From Corticimicrobacter sp040137905 (GTDB lineage Bacteria; Pseudomonadota; Gammaproteobacteria; Burkholderiales; Burkholderiaceae_B): a DNA stretch of 64,000 nt. The stretch covers positions 62,001-126,000 of the forward strand of contig NZ_JBEFDG010000071.1 of the NCBI RefSeq assembly GCF_040137905.1, given 5' to 3'. Position numbers and translations under genes: made by a program. Below the pieces are notes generated by a model. The model worked only from the letters and a program-made list of their open reading frames with translations, ran no database searches and was not told the DNA's origin. Numbering within the stretch: the stretch's first letter is position 1; every line of letters begins with the position of its first letter. Of this stretch, positions 15,222-24,326 are shown piece by piece.

Positions 15222-17657
15222 ATGGCTTCCCGTTTTCCCATTCGCCCGGTATTTGACCGGGCACCTCTTGCTGCAGCGATCGGCATGGCACTGATGCTGC
15301 TGCCAGCCTTGTTGCCCTGGAGCGGCCAGGCTGCACAGGCGCAGACAGCCCGGCATCCGGATGGTATTCGCGTTTATGACGTGCCGGCCGGGCCGTTGCA
15401 TCAGGTGCTCAATGATTTCGCACGTCAGTCCGGCGTGGCGTTGGCGATGGATGCCGGAGCACTCGAGGGCGGGACGGGAGCAGGCTTGCAGGGCAGTCAT
15501 TCCGTTGCCGAGGGCTTTCGTCTGCTGCTGGCCGGTTCGGGCTATGTGGCCGTGCGCACGGCCGATGGCTACATCCTGGAGCCGCACCAGGAAAACACGT
15601 CTGCGGCGTCGGTGCAGTCACTGGAGCAGGTCACTGTCATGGCCAATGCGCTGGGCGACATCACCGAAGGCAGTGGCTCCTATACTCCCGGCACGATTGC
15701 CACCGCAACCCGCATGGTGCTGACGCCGCGCGAGACGCCGCAATCCATCAGTGTGGTCACGCGCCAGAGCATGGATGATTTCAACCTGACATCCATCGAT
15801 GACGTGATCCGTCATACGCCGGGTGTCAGTATCGTGACCTATGACAGCGAGCGGACACAGTACCTGGCACGGGGCTTTGCGATCCAGAATTTCCAGTATG
15901 ACGGTATGCCGATGGAGCGCAATTCGGCCTACTCGGCAGGCAATACGTTGAGCGATATGGCGATCTATGATCGGGTCGAGGTGCTCAAGGGGGCCACCGG
16001 GTTATTGACCGGCAGCGGCGACCCTGGGGCGACACTCAACCTGATACGCAAGAAACCCACACGCGATTTTCAGGGACATCTGAGCGCAGGTGCCGGTTCA
16101 TGGGATACCTACCGGACCGAGCTGGACGTGGGCGGCCCGCTCGATGCCTCGGGCCGGGTACGGGGCAGGGCGGTGGCAGCCTGGCAGGACAAGCATGCCG
16201 AAGCTGATCGCTATTCACGGCGTACCTCGGTGTTCTACGGTATTGCCGAGGTCGATCTCACGCCCGATACGTTGCTGACGCTGGGTGCGGACTGGCAGGA
16301 CAATGATCCCAAGGCGTCGAGCTGGGGTGGTATCCCGATCTACGACAGCAATGGCAATTTCAATGATATGCCGCGCTCGTTCAACAATGGTGCCAACTGG
16401 AGCCGCTGGGAACAGTACACGCGCAGCGCCTTTGCCACGCTGGAGCATCAATTCGACAACGGCTGGATGGCCAAGCTGCAGCTCAACCATCAGATCAATG
16501 GCTACGATGCACCCCTGGGCGCGGCGGCGGGAGGCAATCCCGATCCCGCCAATGGTTCGGGTACAAGCCTGTGGCTGGGGCGCTACAAGGGCAAGACGAC
16601 CAGCAACGCCGGTGATTTCTATGCCAGCGGTCCATACCAGCTATTTGGCCGCGAACACGAACTGGTACTGGGTGGCAGCCTTTCCCGTCGTGTCTGGCGT
16701 AATACCGGGTGGGGGCCGCAGCCTGGCTATATCGGTACCGTCAGCGACTACTACCAATGGAATGGCAACGTGCCCGAGCCGGACTGGTCACAGGGCAATA
16801 TCTATACCAATCATGAGGTGACCCGCGAAAACGGCCTTTATGCCTCGACCCGGCTCAATCTGCATGATGATTTCAAGCTGATCCTCGGGACCCGCCTCGC
16901 CAACTACAAGCGCGAGGATATCCGCGAATCCGACATGGTCGTGCCTTATCTGGGCGCAGTCTATGACCTGAACCGCAATTTCTCGGTCTATGCCAGCTAT
17001 ACCAGCATTTTCAAGCCACAGTCCGAGCAGACCGAATCCGGCAGTACGCTGGATCCGCTTAAAGGGAACAACTATGAGGCCGGTATCAAGGCCGAATTCC
17101 TGGATGGGCGCCTGAATGCCAGCCTCGCGGTGTTCCAGCTCCGGCAGGATAATTACGCTGTGGCCACAGGAGGCAGGACGCCCAACGGTGGCGTTGCCTA
17201 TCGGGCAGAGCAGGGCGTCAAGACCAAGGGTTTCGAGGCCGAGATTTCAGGCCAGTTGACGCCGAACTGGCAGATCCAGGCAGGCTACAACCATCAGGTG
17301 GCACGGCAGAATGGCGAAAAGATCTCTACGGTTGCGCCCGAGCACCAGTTCATGCTCTACACCAGCTATCGCTTCGAAGGTGACCTGCGTGGCCTGACGC
17401 TGGGTGGCGGGGCACGCTGGCAGAGCAAGACCTGGGGGGATGTGTACCGACCGACCGTCGGCACGGTACGCCACACCATCAATGGCTACTGGCTGTTCGA
17501 TGCCATGGCTCGCTACCAGTTCAACAAGAAGCTGTCGGCCTCACTCAACGTGAACAATATCTTCGACAAGAAGTACTACACGATGATGGACTTCTACAGC
17601 ACCTATACCTGGGGCGAGCCGCGCAGCGCGATGCTGAACGTGCGCTACGATTTCTGA
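15222..17657 (+). CDS. TonB-dependent siderophore receptor with STN signalling domain
   Basis: An outer-membrane receptor of 811 residues that imports a ferric siderophore using TonB energy. After a signal peptide (about residues 1-46) comes an STN domain (about 48-120, GIRVYDVPAGPLHQVLNDFA), which marks a transducer that signals to FecR. The plug domain follows (TPRETPQSISVVTRQSMDD, YDRVEVLKGATGLLTGSGDPG) and then a 22-strand-type barrel ending with MLNVRYDF. The sequence style is that of FhuE/FpvA-like receptors for hydroxamate or mixed siderophores; the exact ligand cannot be read. No siderophore synthesis genes are nearby, so use of foreign siderophores is plausible. Confidence 0.95.
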   Translation: MASRFPIRPVFDRAPLAAAIGMALMLLPALLPWSGQAAQAQTARHPDGIRVYDVPAGPLHQVLNDFARQSGVALAMDAGALEGGTGAGLQGSHSVAEGFRLLLAGSGYVAVRTADGYILEPHQENTSAASVQSLEQVTVMANALGDITEGSGSYTPGTIATATRMVLTPRETPQSISVVTRQSMDDFNLTSIDDVIRHTPGVSIVTYDSERTQYLARGFAIQNFQYDGMPMERNSAYSAGNTLSDMAIYDRVEVLKGATGLLTGSGDPGATLNLIRKKPTRDFQGHLSAGAGSWDTYRTELDVGGPLDASGRVRGRAVAAWQDKHAEADRYSRRTSVFYGIAEVDLTPDTLLTLGADWQDNDPKASSWGGIPIYDSNGNFNDMPRSFNNGANWSRWEQYTRSAFATLEHQFDNGWMAKLQLNHQINGYDAPLGAAAGGNPDPANGSGTSLWLGRYKGKTTSNAGDFYASGPYQLFGREHELVLGGSLSRRVWRNTGWGPQPGYIGTVSDYYQWNGNVPEPDWSQGNIYTNHEVTRENGLYASTRLNLHDDFKLILGTRLANYKREDIRESDMVVPYLGAVYDLNRNFSVYASYTSIFKPQSEQTESGSTLDPLKGNNYEAGIKAEFLDGRLNASLAVFQLRQDNYAVATGGRTPNGGVAYRAEQGVKTKGFEAEISGQLTPNWQIQAGYNHQVARQNGEKISTVAPEHQFMLYTSYRFEGDLRGLTLGGGARWQSKTWGDVYRPTVGTVRHTINGYWLFDAMARYQFNKKLSASLNVNNIFDKKYYTMMDFYSTYTWGEPRSAMLNVRYDF

Positions 17658-17682
17658 ACGATACGAGCGATACAACAAACGA

Positions 17683-17713
17683 GGCCGGCACTTGCCTGAC
17701 GCATTTGCCGGCC
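17683..17713 (+). terminator. hairpin after the siderophore receptor gene
   Basis: An 8-bp GC-rich inverted repeat, GGCCGGCA (17683-17690) and TGCCGGCC (17706-17713), with a 15-base loop. No T run follows, so it may stabilise the 3' end rather than act as an intrinsic terminator. Confidence 0.4.
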
Positions 17714-17747
17714 CGTTGCTAAAATCGGCGCTCCCCAAGGAGCACTC

Positions 17748-18752
17748 ATGAATCTGGAAGAATTTGTCATCGCCTTGCCCAAGGCCGAACTGCATTTGCA
17801 TATCGAAGGCACGCTGGAACCCGAAATGATGTTCGAGTTGGCCCGTCGCAATTCGGTGCCACTCCCATGGGACAGCGTCGAGGAGACGCGCGCGGCCTAC
17901 GATTTCAACAATCTGCAGAGCTTCCTGGATCTGTACTATGCGGGTGCGGCCGTGCTGCTGCATGAGCAGGATTTTCATGATCTGGCGCTGGCCTATCTCG
18001 AGCGGGCCCATGCCGATGGCGTGGTGCATGCCGAGCTGTTTTTCGACCCGCAGACACACACGGTGCGCGGTGTGCCCTTCGCCACGGTACTGGGGGGCCT
18101 GGAGCGCGCCTGTGCCGAAGCGCAACAGCGCTGGGGCATGAGCACGCGCCTGATCATGAGCTTTTTGCGCCACCTGAGCGAGCAGGAGGGCTTTGCCACG
18201 CTGGACGAGGCCCGCCCGCACCTGCATCGGCTTCATGGCGTGGGGCTGGATTCATCGGAGCTGGGGCACCCGCCCGCCAAGTTCGAGCGTCTGTTTGCCG
18301 AGTGCCGCACGCTGGGCCTGCCGGTCGTCGCGCATGCGGGCGAGGAAGGTCCGCCCGAATACATCATCGAGGCCCTGGACCTGCTGCAGAGCCGGCGCAT
18401 CGACCACGGTGTGCGAGCCAGCGAGGATCCGGCCCTGATGGCGCGCCTGGCGCGTGAACAGATTCCACTGACGGTCTGCCCGTTTTCGAATGTCCGGCTG
18501 CGGGTCTTCGATACGCTGGCCGAACACAACCTCAAGACCTTGCTCGACGCCGGCCTGAATGTATCGATCAACTCGGATGATCCCGCATATTTCGGCGGCT
18601 ATGTGGCGCAGAACTACATCGACACTGCAGCGGCGCTGTCGTTGAGCCGTGCCGAGCTCAAGCGCATTGCACGCAACAGCCTGCAGGCAAGCTTTGTGAG
18701 CGATGCGCAGCGCCGTCCCTGGCTGGAGCGGCTGGACAGCCTGCCTGATTGA
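17748..18752 (+). CDS. adenine deaminase (adenosine deaminase family)
   Basis: A cytosolic zinc hydrolase of 334 residues in the adenosine/adenine/AMP deaminase superfamily. The metal ligands appear in KAELHLHIEGT (His-x-His), VVAHAGEEG (His and catalytic Glu), RIDHGVRA and SINSDDPAYFGGY (Asp ligand). The last motif with DPAYFGG, and the length, fit the bacterial adenine deaminase branch, which converts adenine to hypoxanthine in purine salvage, rather than adenosine deaminase. AAGGAG lies 5 bases before the ATG. The split between adenine and adenosine as substrate is inference. Confidence 0.9.
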   Translation: MNLEEFVIALPKAELHLHIEGTLEPEMMFELARRNSVPLPWDSVEETRAAYDFNNLQSFLDLYYAGAAVLLHEQDFHDLALAYLERAHADGVVHAELFFDPQTHTVRGVPFATVLGGLERACAEAQQRWGMSTRLIMSFLRHLSEQEGFATLDEARPHLHRLHGVGLDSSELGHPPAKFERLFAECRTLGLPVVAHAGEEGPPEYIIEALDLLQSRRIDHGVRASEDPALMARLAREQIPLTVCPFSNVRLRVFDTLAEHNLKTLLDAGLNVSINSDDPAYFGGYVAQNYIDTAAALSLSRAELKRIARNSLQASFVSDAQRRPWLERLDSLPD

Positions 18753-18852
18753 AGCTTGGGTTCCTGACCCTGTTTTCAGCATGGGCATTGCGGGGTGAGC
18801 GACACCGCTGCCTTATGTTTCAGTATCCACACAGTTCCTTGCCGGAGTTCCC

Positions 18853-19797
18853 ATGAAAATCGCTGTCCTGGATGACTATCAGCGCGTTGCGCCTGCCTTT
18901 GCCGATTGGTCACGCCTGCCTGCTGACTGCGAGGTGGTGTTTTTTGACCAGCCTCTGCGTGAACAGGATGCCCGTGAGGCACTGGACGACGCCGAAGTCA
19001 TCGTGGCGATGCGCGAACGCATGGCATTTCCGGCCGAGCTGCTGGAAGCCTTGCCGGCGCTGCGATTGCTGGTGACCACCGGCATGCGCAATGCCGCCAT
19101 CGACGTCGCTGCCTGCAAGTCGCGCGGGATAGTTGTTTCGGGTACACGGGCCCAGGGCAGCCCGGCAGCCGAACTGGCCTGGGCGTTGCTGCTGGCGTTG
19201 CACAAGCGGATCGTCGAGGAAGACCGGGCCTTGCGTGATGGCCGCTGGCAGACACAATTGAGCCTCGCTTTGGAGGGGCGTACGCTGGGGCTGGTCGGCC
19301 TGGGCAAGCTGGGCAGCAGGATGGCGCGGGTAGGGCAGGCGTTCGGCATGGAGGTGCTGGCCTGGAGTCCCAACCTGACCGATGAGCGCGCAAGCCAGGC
19401 GGGCGTGCAACGGGTCGGCAAGGCAGAACTGTTCGAGCGTGCCGATGCGGTTTCCCTGCATCTGGTCCTGAGCGAGCGGACACGGGGGGTCGTCGACGCC
19501 GACAGCATCGCGCGGATGCCGGCACATGCCTATTTCATCAATACCTCACGGGCCGGTCTGGTAGACGAGGCAGCACTGTTTGCCGCACTGCACGAGGGCA
19601 GGATCGCCGGGGCCGGGCTGGATGTCTATGCCGACGAGCCGTTGTCACCAGGCAACCCTTATATTGCATTGCCCAATACCGTGCTCAGTCCGCACATCGG
19701 CTATGCTACCGAGGACAATTACCGGATTTACTACCCGGATGCGGTCGAGGATATCCTTGCCTGGCTGAAGGGCACACCGATCCGGTTGCTGGACTGA
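18853..19797 (+). CDS. D-isomer-specific 2-hydroxyacid dehydrogenase family protein
   Basis: A 314-residue NAD(P)-dependent oxidoreductase. The N-terminal catalytic domain begins MKIAVLDDYQ. The Rossmann domain is marked by GLVGLGKLGSRMA (about residues 147-159), and the catalytic residues fall in INTSRAGLVDE (Arg region), DVYADEPL (Glu) and LSPHIGYATE (His). Members reduce 2-keto acids or oxidise 2-hydroxy acids, as in SerA or LdhA, and the substrate here cannot be assigned. It starts 100 bases after adenine deaminase and is followed by the DUF2218 gene after 20 bases. Confidence 0.9.
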   Translation: MKIAVLDDYQRVAPAFADWSRLPADCEVVFFDQPLREQDAREALDDAEVIVAMRERMAFPAELLEALPALRLLVTTGMRNAAIDVAACKSRGIVVSGTRAQGSPAAELAWALLLALHKRIVEEDRALRDGRWQTQLSLALEGRTLGLVGLGKLGSRMARVGQAFGMEVLAWSPNLTDERASQAGVQRVGKAELFERADAVSLHLVLSERTRGVVDADSIARMPAHAYFINTSRAGLVDEAALFAALHEGRIAGAGLDVYADEPLSPGNPYIALPNTVLSPHIGYATEDNYRIYYPDAVEDILAWLKGTPIRLLD

Positions 19798-19817
19798 TTT
19801 TTCTAGGAGATCACTGC

Positions 19818-20108
19818 ATGGCGACATCGATCGCACACGTCAAGACCGCACAGGGCAAACGCTATCTGTTCAAGCTCTGCAAGCACTGGTCGCACAAGTT
19901 TGAAGTCGTTTCGACCGAGACGCACGCCGAGATTCCGTTCGATGCCCAGGCCCGTGCGGTATTCGATGCGGATGATGAAGGCCTGGTGTTGCAGGCTATC
20001 CACGAGGATGCCGAGCGCCTGGAGTGGTTGCAGGGTGTCATCGCCACCCATCTGCAGCGCTTTGCGCTGGATGAGCCGCTGGAGATCAACTGGGTCAGGC
20101 AGGACTGA
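19818..20108 (+). CDS. DUF2218 family protein
   Basis: A small acidic 96-residue protein with the DUF2218 pattern: an N-terminal strand-rich half (KRYLFKLCKHWSHKFEV), and a C-terminal LQAIHEDAERLEWLQGVIATHLQRFA followed by INWVRQD. Family members are small cytosolic proteins of unknown function, some near siderophore or iron-uptake genes. AGGAG stands 8 bases before the ATG. The last 14 bases overlap the end of the converging cadR gene. Confidence 0.85.
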   Translation: MATSIAHVKTAQGKRYLFKLCKHWSHKFEVVSTETHAEIPFDAQARAVFDADDEGLVLQAIHEDAERLEWLQGVIATHLQRFALDEPLEINWVRQD

Positions 20109-20520
20109 CCGCTGTTTCGCAGGAACAGTGTTCCAGCCCCTGGATGATGCCGCAGTTCTCGACCGGATGAGAGCCGCTGCATTGTCCACGCAGGTCCTGC
20201 AGGCGCTGCTTGAGTGACAGCAAGGTGGCGATATGTGTTTCCAGCCTGTCGATATGGGTGTCGAGCAGCGCATTGACATGGGCGCAATCCTGCTCGGGCG
20301 TATCCTTGTAGGCCAGCAGCGTCTGTATTTCCTCCAGCGATATATCGAGCGTACGGCAATGCCGTATGAAGTGCAGCCGCTCGATATGACTGTCATTGTA
20401 GAGCCGGTAATTGCCGCTGCTGCGCAGTGGCGCGGGCAGCAGGCCGGCCTGTTCGTAGTAGCGGATGGTTTCGACCGTGCAGTGTGTTTGCCGGGCCAGT
20501 TCGCCGATTTTGAGTGTCAT
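20095..20520 (-). CDS. cadR: Cd(II)/Pb(II)-responsive MerR-family regulator
   Basis: A MerR-family activator of 141 residues that twists an overlong promoter spacer when it binds metal. The N-terminal winged helix-turn-helix reads IGELARQTHCTVETIRYYE. The metal-binding cysteines match the CadR/PbrR class: Cys in EQDCAHVN near the start of the dimer helix, then GQCSGSHPVENCGI, and an extra Cys pair in HCSCETA at the C-terminus. It diverges from the cadA gene, and the operator between them has the expected architecture. Regulation is therefore presumably of cadA and of itself. Confidence 0.93.
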   Translation of the reverse strand: MTLKIGELARQTHCTVETIRYYEQAGLLPAPLRSSGNYRLYNDSHIERLHFIRHCRTLDISLEEIQTLLAYKDTPEQDCAHVNALLDTHIDRLETHIATLLSLKQRLQDLRGQCSGSHPVENCGIIQGLEHCSCETAVSPA

Positions 20521-20542
20521 GGCGCGTCTCTCCTGTTGGTGC

Positions 20543-20573
20543 TTGACTCTAAAGTCGCTTCAGGGTTTCTAAT
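20543..20573 (+). promoter_or_regulatory. MerR-type cadA promoter and CadR operator
   Basis: A -35 hexamer TTGACT (20543-20548) and a -10 hexamer TCTAAT (20568-20573) are separated by 19 bases, the overlong spacing used by MerR-family activators. The spacer region carries an imperfect palindrome centred at 20556, running from ACTCTAAAGT to CTTCAGGGT, close to the known CadR/PbrR operator style. The cadA start lies 38 bases further on. Confidence 0.82.
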
Positions 20574-20611
20574 GATCATACGCAAGATCGGTCCTACAGG
20601 AAACCCCCGCC

Positions 20612-22894
20612 ATGACACAGCCACTCGAACATTCACGGATACGCATCGACCAGATGGACTGTCCGTCAGAAGAGGCCTTGATCCGCAATCGCCTGCGCGG
20701 CATGGAGAGCGTGCGAGAACTCGACTTCAACCTGGTCCAGCGCGTATTGACCGTCAGGCATGATGCAGGCAGCCTGCCACCCATCCTGCAGGCGCTGACG
20801 GATATCGGCCTGGCCGGCGTGCCCGAACAGGAGGGTGCACCACGGACGGCACCGCCCATGACGCGGATTCCGCCCGCCCTGATCGTGGCAGGCGTGGCTG
20901 CGCTCGGTGCCGAAGTGGCGCACTGGCTGGATGCGCCGGGCTGGCTGGTGCTGGTGCTGGCGATCGCATCCATTGGCCTGTGCGGCCTGAGTACCTATCG
21001 CAAGGGCTGGCTGGCAATCCGCAGCCTCAATCTCAACATGAATGCCCTGATGAGCATTGCCGTGACAGGGGCCGTGCTGATCGGCCAGTGGCCCGAGGCT
21101 GCCATGGTGATGTTTCTCTTCACCCTGGCGGAATTGATCGAGGCTCGCTCGCTGGATCGCGCCCGTGCGGCCATCCATGAGCTGGTTTCGCTGGCACCGG
21201 ATGAAATACAGCTTCGGCAGGCGGATGGCAACTGGCTGGATATGCCTACGGCACAGGTGCCCGTCGGCAGTCTGGCGCGGGCCCGGCCCGGCGAGCGGAT
21301 CGCGCTCGACGGCAGGGTGGTGGAGGGAGTCTCGGCTGTTGACCAGTCACCGATTACCGGCGAAAGCGTGCCGGTCGACAAGCGACCGGGCGACATGCTC
21401 TATGCCGGCAGCATCAATACCTCGGGCATGCTGGTGTTCGAAACGGTGTCCACCAGCCAGGATTCGACGCTGGCACGCGTGGCCGAAGCGGTCGAAAGCG
21501 CCCAGGGCAGCAAGGCACCGACCCAGCGTTTTGTCGATCGCTTTGCGCGCTACTATACGCCGGCGGTATTTCTGGTGGCACTGCTGGTGGCTGTCGTGCC
21601 GCCATTGGCCTTGGGCATGCCCTGGCTGGACGCGCTTTACCGTGCGCTGGTGCTGCTGGTGATCGCCTGCCCATGCGCGCTGGTGATCTCCACGCCGGTC
21701 ACCATTGTCAGCGGTCTGGCCATGGCAGCACGGCAGGGCATTCTCATCAAGGGTGGCGCCTACCTGGAAACGGCTCGCATGCTGTCCTGGGCGGCCTTCG
21801 ACAAGACCGGCACCATTACTCAGGGACGCCCGGCCCAGCTCGACATGGAATGCTTTGACGGTGCGACGCTCGATCCGGTTCAAGCCCAGCGGCTGGGGGG
21901 CAGCCTGGCGGCACAGTCTGATCATCCGGTATCGCAGGCCATTGCGGCGCAGGCACGGCAGGATGGACTGGTAATCGATGAGGTCGAGCAGTTCGCAGCC
22001 ATTGCGGGCGGTGGCATCGAGGGCGTGATTGGCGGACAGCGCTGGTTGCTCGGCAATGCCCGCCTGATGCGGGAATCCGGTATCGTCCTTGATGCCGTGC
22101 TGGCGCAGATCGAAGCGGCCGAACGGGCGGGACGAACGGTGGTGCTGCTGGCTGACGGCAGTCGGGCCCAGGCCTGGTTTGGTGTGGCTGACCAGATCAA
22201 GCCCAGCAGCCGCGAGGCGCTGGTGACGCTGCATGGCATGGGCGTGAAAACCATGATGCTGAGTGGTGACAATCCGCACGTGGCGGCAGTGATTGCAGAG
22301 TCGGTAGGCCTGGATGACGTGCGTGCCGGCCTGCTGCCGGAAGACAAGCAGGCCGTGATCCGCACGCTGCAGGAGCAGGGGGGCCGTGTGGCCATGGTGG
22401 GCGATGGCATCAACGATGCTCCTGCCCTGGCGCAGGCAGACGTAGGTATTGCGATGGGTGCGCTGGGTTCGGATATCGCGATTGCCTCTGCCGATGTGGC
22501 CATCATGGATGATGACCTGCGCAAGTTGCCGCAACTGGTGGCCCTGTCGCGCAAGACATCGCGTATCCTGGTTCAGAACATTACGCTGGCGCTGTCGATC
22601 AAGGCCGTATTCGTTGCCCTGGCTTTTGCGGGGCAGGCCACCATGTGGATGGCGGTGTTCGCCGACATGGGGGCCAGCCTGCTGGTGGTCTTCAATGGCC
22701 TGAGGCTGCTGGGCCGCCGGCCGTCTGCCAGCCGGGCGGCCGTACCTGCGCATGACCATCAGCATGCTCACCCGCACGGTCATGCCGAAGTGCAATCCGG
22801 GCATCACCATGACCATGATCATGCCCACGAGCATGCCCCTATTGCCGCAGCAAAAACGCCAGCGGCAGGGGGCAACGGCTCAGGGCGTCATTGA
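20612..22894 (+). CDS. cadA: Cd/Zn/Pb-translocating P1B-type ATPase
   Basis: A heavy-metal efflux pump of 760 residues in the inner membrane. The N-terminal heavy-metal-associated domain has a reduced motif MDCPSEE typical of ZntA/CadA. Membrane helices follow, with the TGES actuator motif (PITGESVPVD), the metal-site motif IACPCALVIST in helix 6, the phosphorylation site FDKTGTITQG, the His-Pro motif SDHPVSQAI and the MVGDGINDAPAL hinge. The C-terminal 45 residues are unusually rich in His (HDHQHAHPHGH, HHHDHDHAHEH), a probable extra metal-binding tail. Divergent cadR and the MerR-type promoter point to induction by cadmium, lead or zinc. Confidence 0.95.
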   Translation: MTQPLEHSRIRIDQMDCPSEEALIRNRLRGMESVRELDFNLVQRVLTVRHDAGSLPPILQALTDIGLAGVPEQEGAPRTAPPMTRIPPALIVAGVAALGAEVAHWLDAPGWLVLVLAIASIGLCGLSTYRKGWLAIRSLNLNMNALMSIAVTGAVLIGQWPEAAMVMFLFTLAELIEARSLDRARAAIHELVSLAPDEIQLRQADGNWLDMPTAQVPVGSLARARPGERIALDGRVVEGVSAVDQSPITGESVPVDKRPGDMLYAGSINTSGMLVFETVSTSQDSTLARVAEAVESAQGSKAPTQRFVDRFARYYTPAVFLVALLVAVVPPLALGMPWLDALYRALVLLVIACPCALVISTPVTIVSGLAMAARQGILIKGGAYLETARMLSWAAFDKTGTITQGRPAQLDMECFDGATLDPVQAQRLGGSLAAQSDHPVSQAIAAQARQDGLVIDEVEQFAAIAGGGIEGVIGGQRWLLGNARLMRESGIVLDAVLAQIEAAERAGRTVVLLADGSRAQAWFGVADQIKPSSREALVTLHGMGVKTMMLSGDNPHVAAVIAESVGLDDVRAGLLPEDKQAVIRTLQEQGGRVAMVGDGINDAPALAQADVGIAMGALGSDIAIASADVAIMDDDLRKLPQLVALSRKTSRILVQNITLALSIKAVFVALAFAGQATMWMAVFADMGASLLVVFNGLRLLGRRPSASRAAVPAHDHQHAHPHGHAEVQSGHHHDHDHAHEHAPIAAAKTPAAGGNGSGRH

Positions 22895-23571
22895 GCAGGC
22901 GGCGGCGCAGGTGGTGTATCGCCGCCATTGCCGGCGGCAGGCGGGGGTTCTGGATGAATGGGCGGAACCGGAGGCATGGCCTGGCTGGCATCGGCGCGCG
23001 CCATCCAGGCAATCAGCGAAGAGCGCATGGCCTCTTCGACCGACATCTGGATCGGATGGACCCATGACTCAGGCACGAATATGGTGTAGCCGCCGATCAT
23101 ATAGCCCATGGGCAGGTAGACAGCCACCCGCGCTCCCGGCAGGAACCCCTCGGGCAGACCCTCCATGTCACGGCGCGTGACCAGGCCGACCAGTTCGAAC
23201 TCATGACCGGGCATGCGCAGCAGCACGACCTGTTGCGACCCGGCCTTGGTGCTGCTCGAAAAATAGTCGGCAAAGTTCTTGATCGATGAATAGATGCTCT
23301 TGACCACCGGCAGGTTATTGAACGGCAGCTCGACCAGCAGAAACAGCTTCTGGATCCGTTCCAGCGAGGCCAGGTAACCGATCAGCATGATGATGAGCAC
23401 ACCCAGCACCAGCCCCATGCCCGGAATGTAGAAATTGCCGAAGAAGGGGTGCAGTACGCTCATCGACATGTTCTCCATCCAGAACAGGAAGATGTAGAGC
23501 AGGTAAAGCGTCAGGGCCAGGGGCAGAATGGCGATGACGCCACGGAAGAAGTATTTGTATAAACGGGACAT
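22888..23571 (-). CDS. DUF502 family membrane protein
   Basis: A 227-residue inner-membrane protein of unknown role. Two membrane helices (about residues 9-32 and 49-71) precede a soluble domain containing the family motifs PFNNLPVVKSIYSSIKNFAD, GHEFELVGLVT, LPMGYMIGGYTIFVP and the MSVEEAMRSSLIAW segment. The C-terminal 30 residues are Pro-rich and disordered. The start at 23571 (MSRLYKYFFRG) is preferred to an upstream in-frame ATG because the membrane domain follows at the normal distance. Its last 7 bases overlap the end of cadA, so the two genes converge without a terminator between them. Confidence 0.9.
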   Translation of the reverse strand: MSRLYKYFFRGVIAILPLALTLYLLYIFLFWMENMSMSVLHPFFGNFYIPGMGLVLGVLIIMLIGYLASLERIQKLFLLVELPFNNLPVVKSIYSSIKNFADYFSSSTKAGSQQVVLLRMPGHEFELVGLVTRRDMEGLPEGFLPGARVAVYLPMGYMIGGYTIFVPESWVHPIQMSVEEAMRSSLIAWMARADASQAMPPVPPIHPEPPPAAGNGGDTPPAPPPAQ

Positions 23572-23705
23572 GGTCCGGGGCGTGCGCAGGGGCTTGAATG
23601 GGGGCTGAAAAAAAGAACGGCAAGCATACCAAGCTTTTGTCGCCACCTGTGGGCGTGTTGCAGCCGCAGGCTACAATTCTGGCCTGAAACTGACAAGACA
23701 GGTTG

Positions 23706-24326
23706 ATGATGACACTGCAATTTCCGTTTTCCAGACTGGTGCTGGCCTCGAACAATGCCGGCAAGCTCAAGGAGTTCTCAGGCCTGCTTGCACCGTACGG
23801 GGTCGAAGTCCTGCCGCAGGCAGCGTTGCAGATCAGCGAGGCCGAAGAACCCTATCCCACATTCATCGAAAATGCCCTGGCCAAGGCACGCCACGCCAGC
23901 CGCGCATCCGGCCTGCCGGCGCTGGCCGATGACTCGGGCCTGTGCGTGCAGGCGCTTGGCGGTGCGCCCGGCGTCTATTCGGCGCGCTATGCGCAGCGAG
24001 CCGGGGGTGAAAAATCGGATGCCGCCAACAATGCCCATCTGCTCGCGCAACTGACCGGCCATGCGGACCGCCGGGCCTGTTATGTCGCGGTGCTGGCGCT
24101 GGTACGGCATGCCGAGGATCCACTGCCGCTGGTTGCGCAAGGTCTCTGGCAGGGAGAGATCGCCGAGGCGCCTCGCGGTACGCATGGCTTTGGCTATGAT
24201 CCCTTGTTTTTCCTGGCAAGCGAAGGCTGTGCCGCAGCCGAACTGGAACCCGTCCGCAAGAACCAGATCAGCCACCGGGCCCGGGCCTGGCAGCAACTGC
24301 TGGTCCAACTGGGCCAGACGACATGA
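23706..24326 (+). CDS. rdgB: XTP/dITP pyrophosphatase (HAM1 family)
   Basis: A cytosolic house-cleaning enzyme that hydrolyses dITP, ITP and XTP to monophosphates, keeping deaminated purines out of DNA. Motifs are LVLASNNAGKLKEF at the N-terminus, ALADDSGLCVQALGGAPGVYSARYA in the centre, and HGFGYDPLFFLAS plus KNQISHRARAW near the end. Tandem ATGs at 23706 and 23709 are both possible. The stop overlaps the hemW start by four bases (ATGA), a common rdgB-hemW pairing in proteobacteria. Confidence 0.95.
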   Translation: MMTLQFPFSRLVLASNNAGKLKEFSGLLAPYGVEVLPQAALQISEAEEPYPTFIENALAKARHASRASGLPALADDSGLCVQALGGAPGVYSARYAQRAGGEKSDAANNAHLLAQLTGHADRRACYVAVLALVRHAEDPLPLVAQGLWQGEIAEAPRGTHGFGYDPLFFLASEGCAAAELEPVRKNQISHRARAWQQLLVQLGQTT

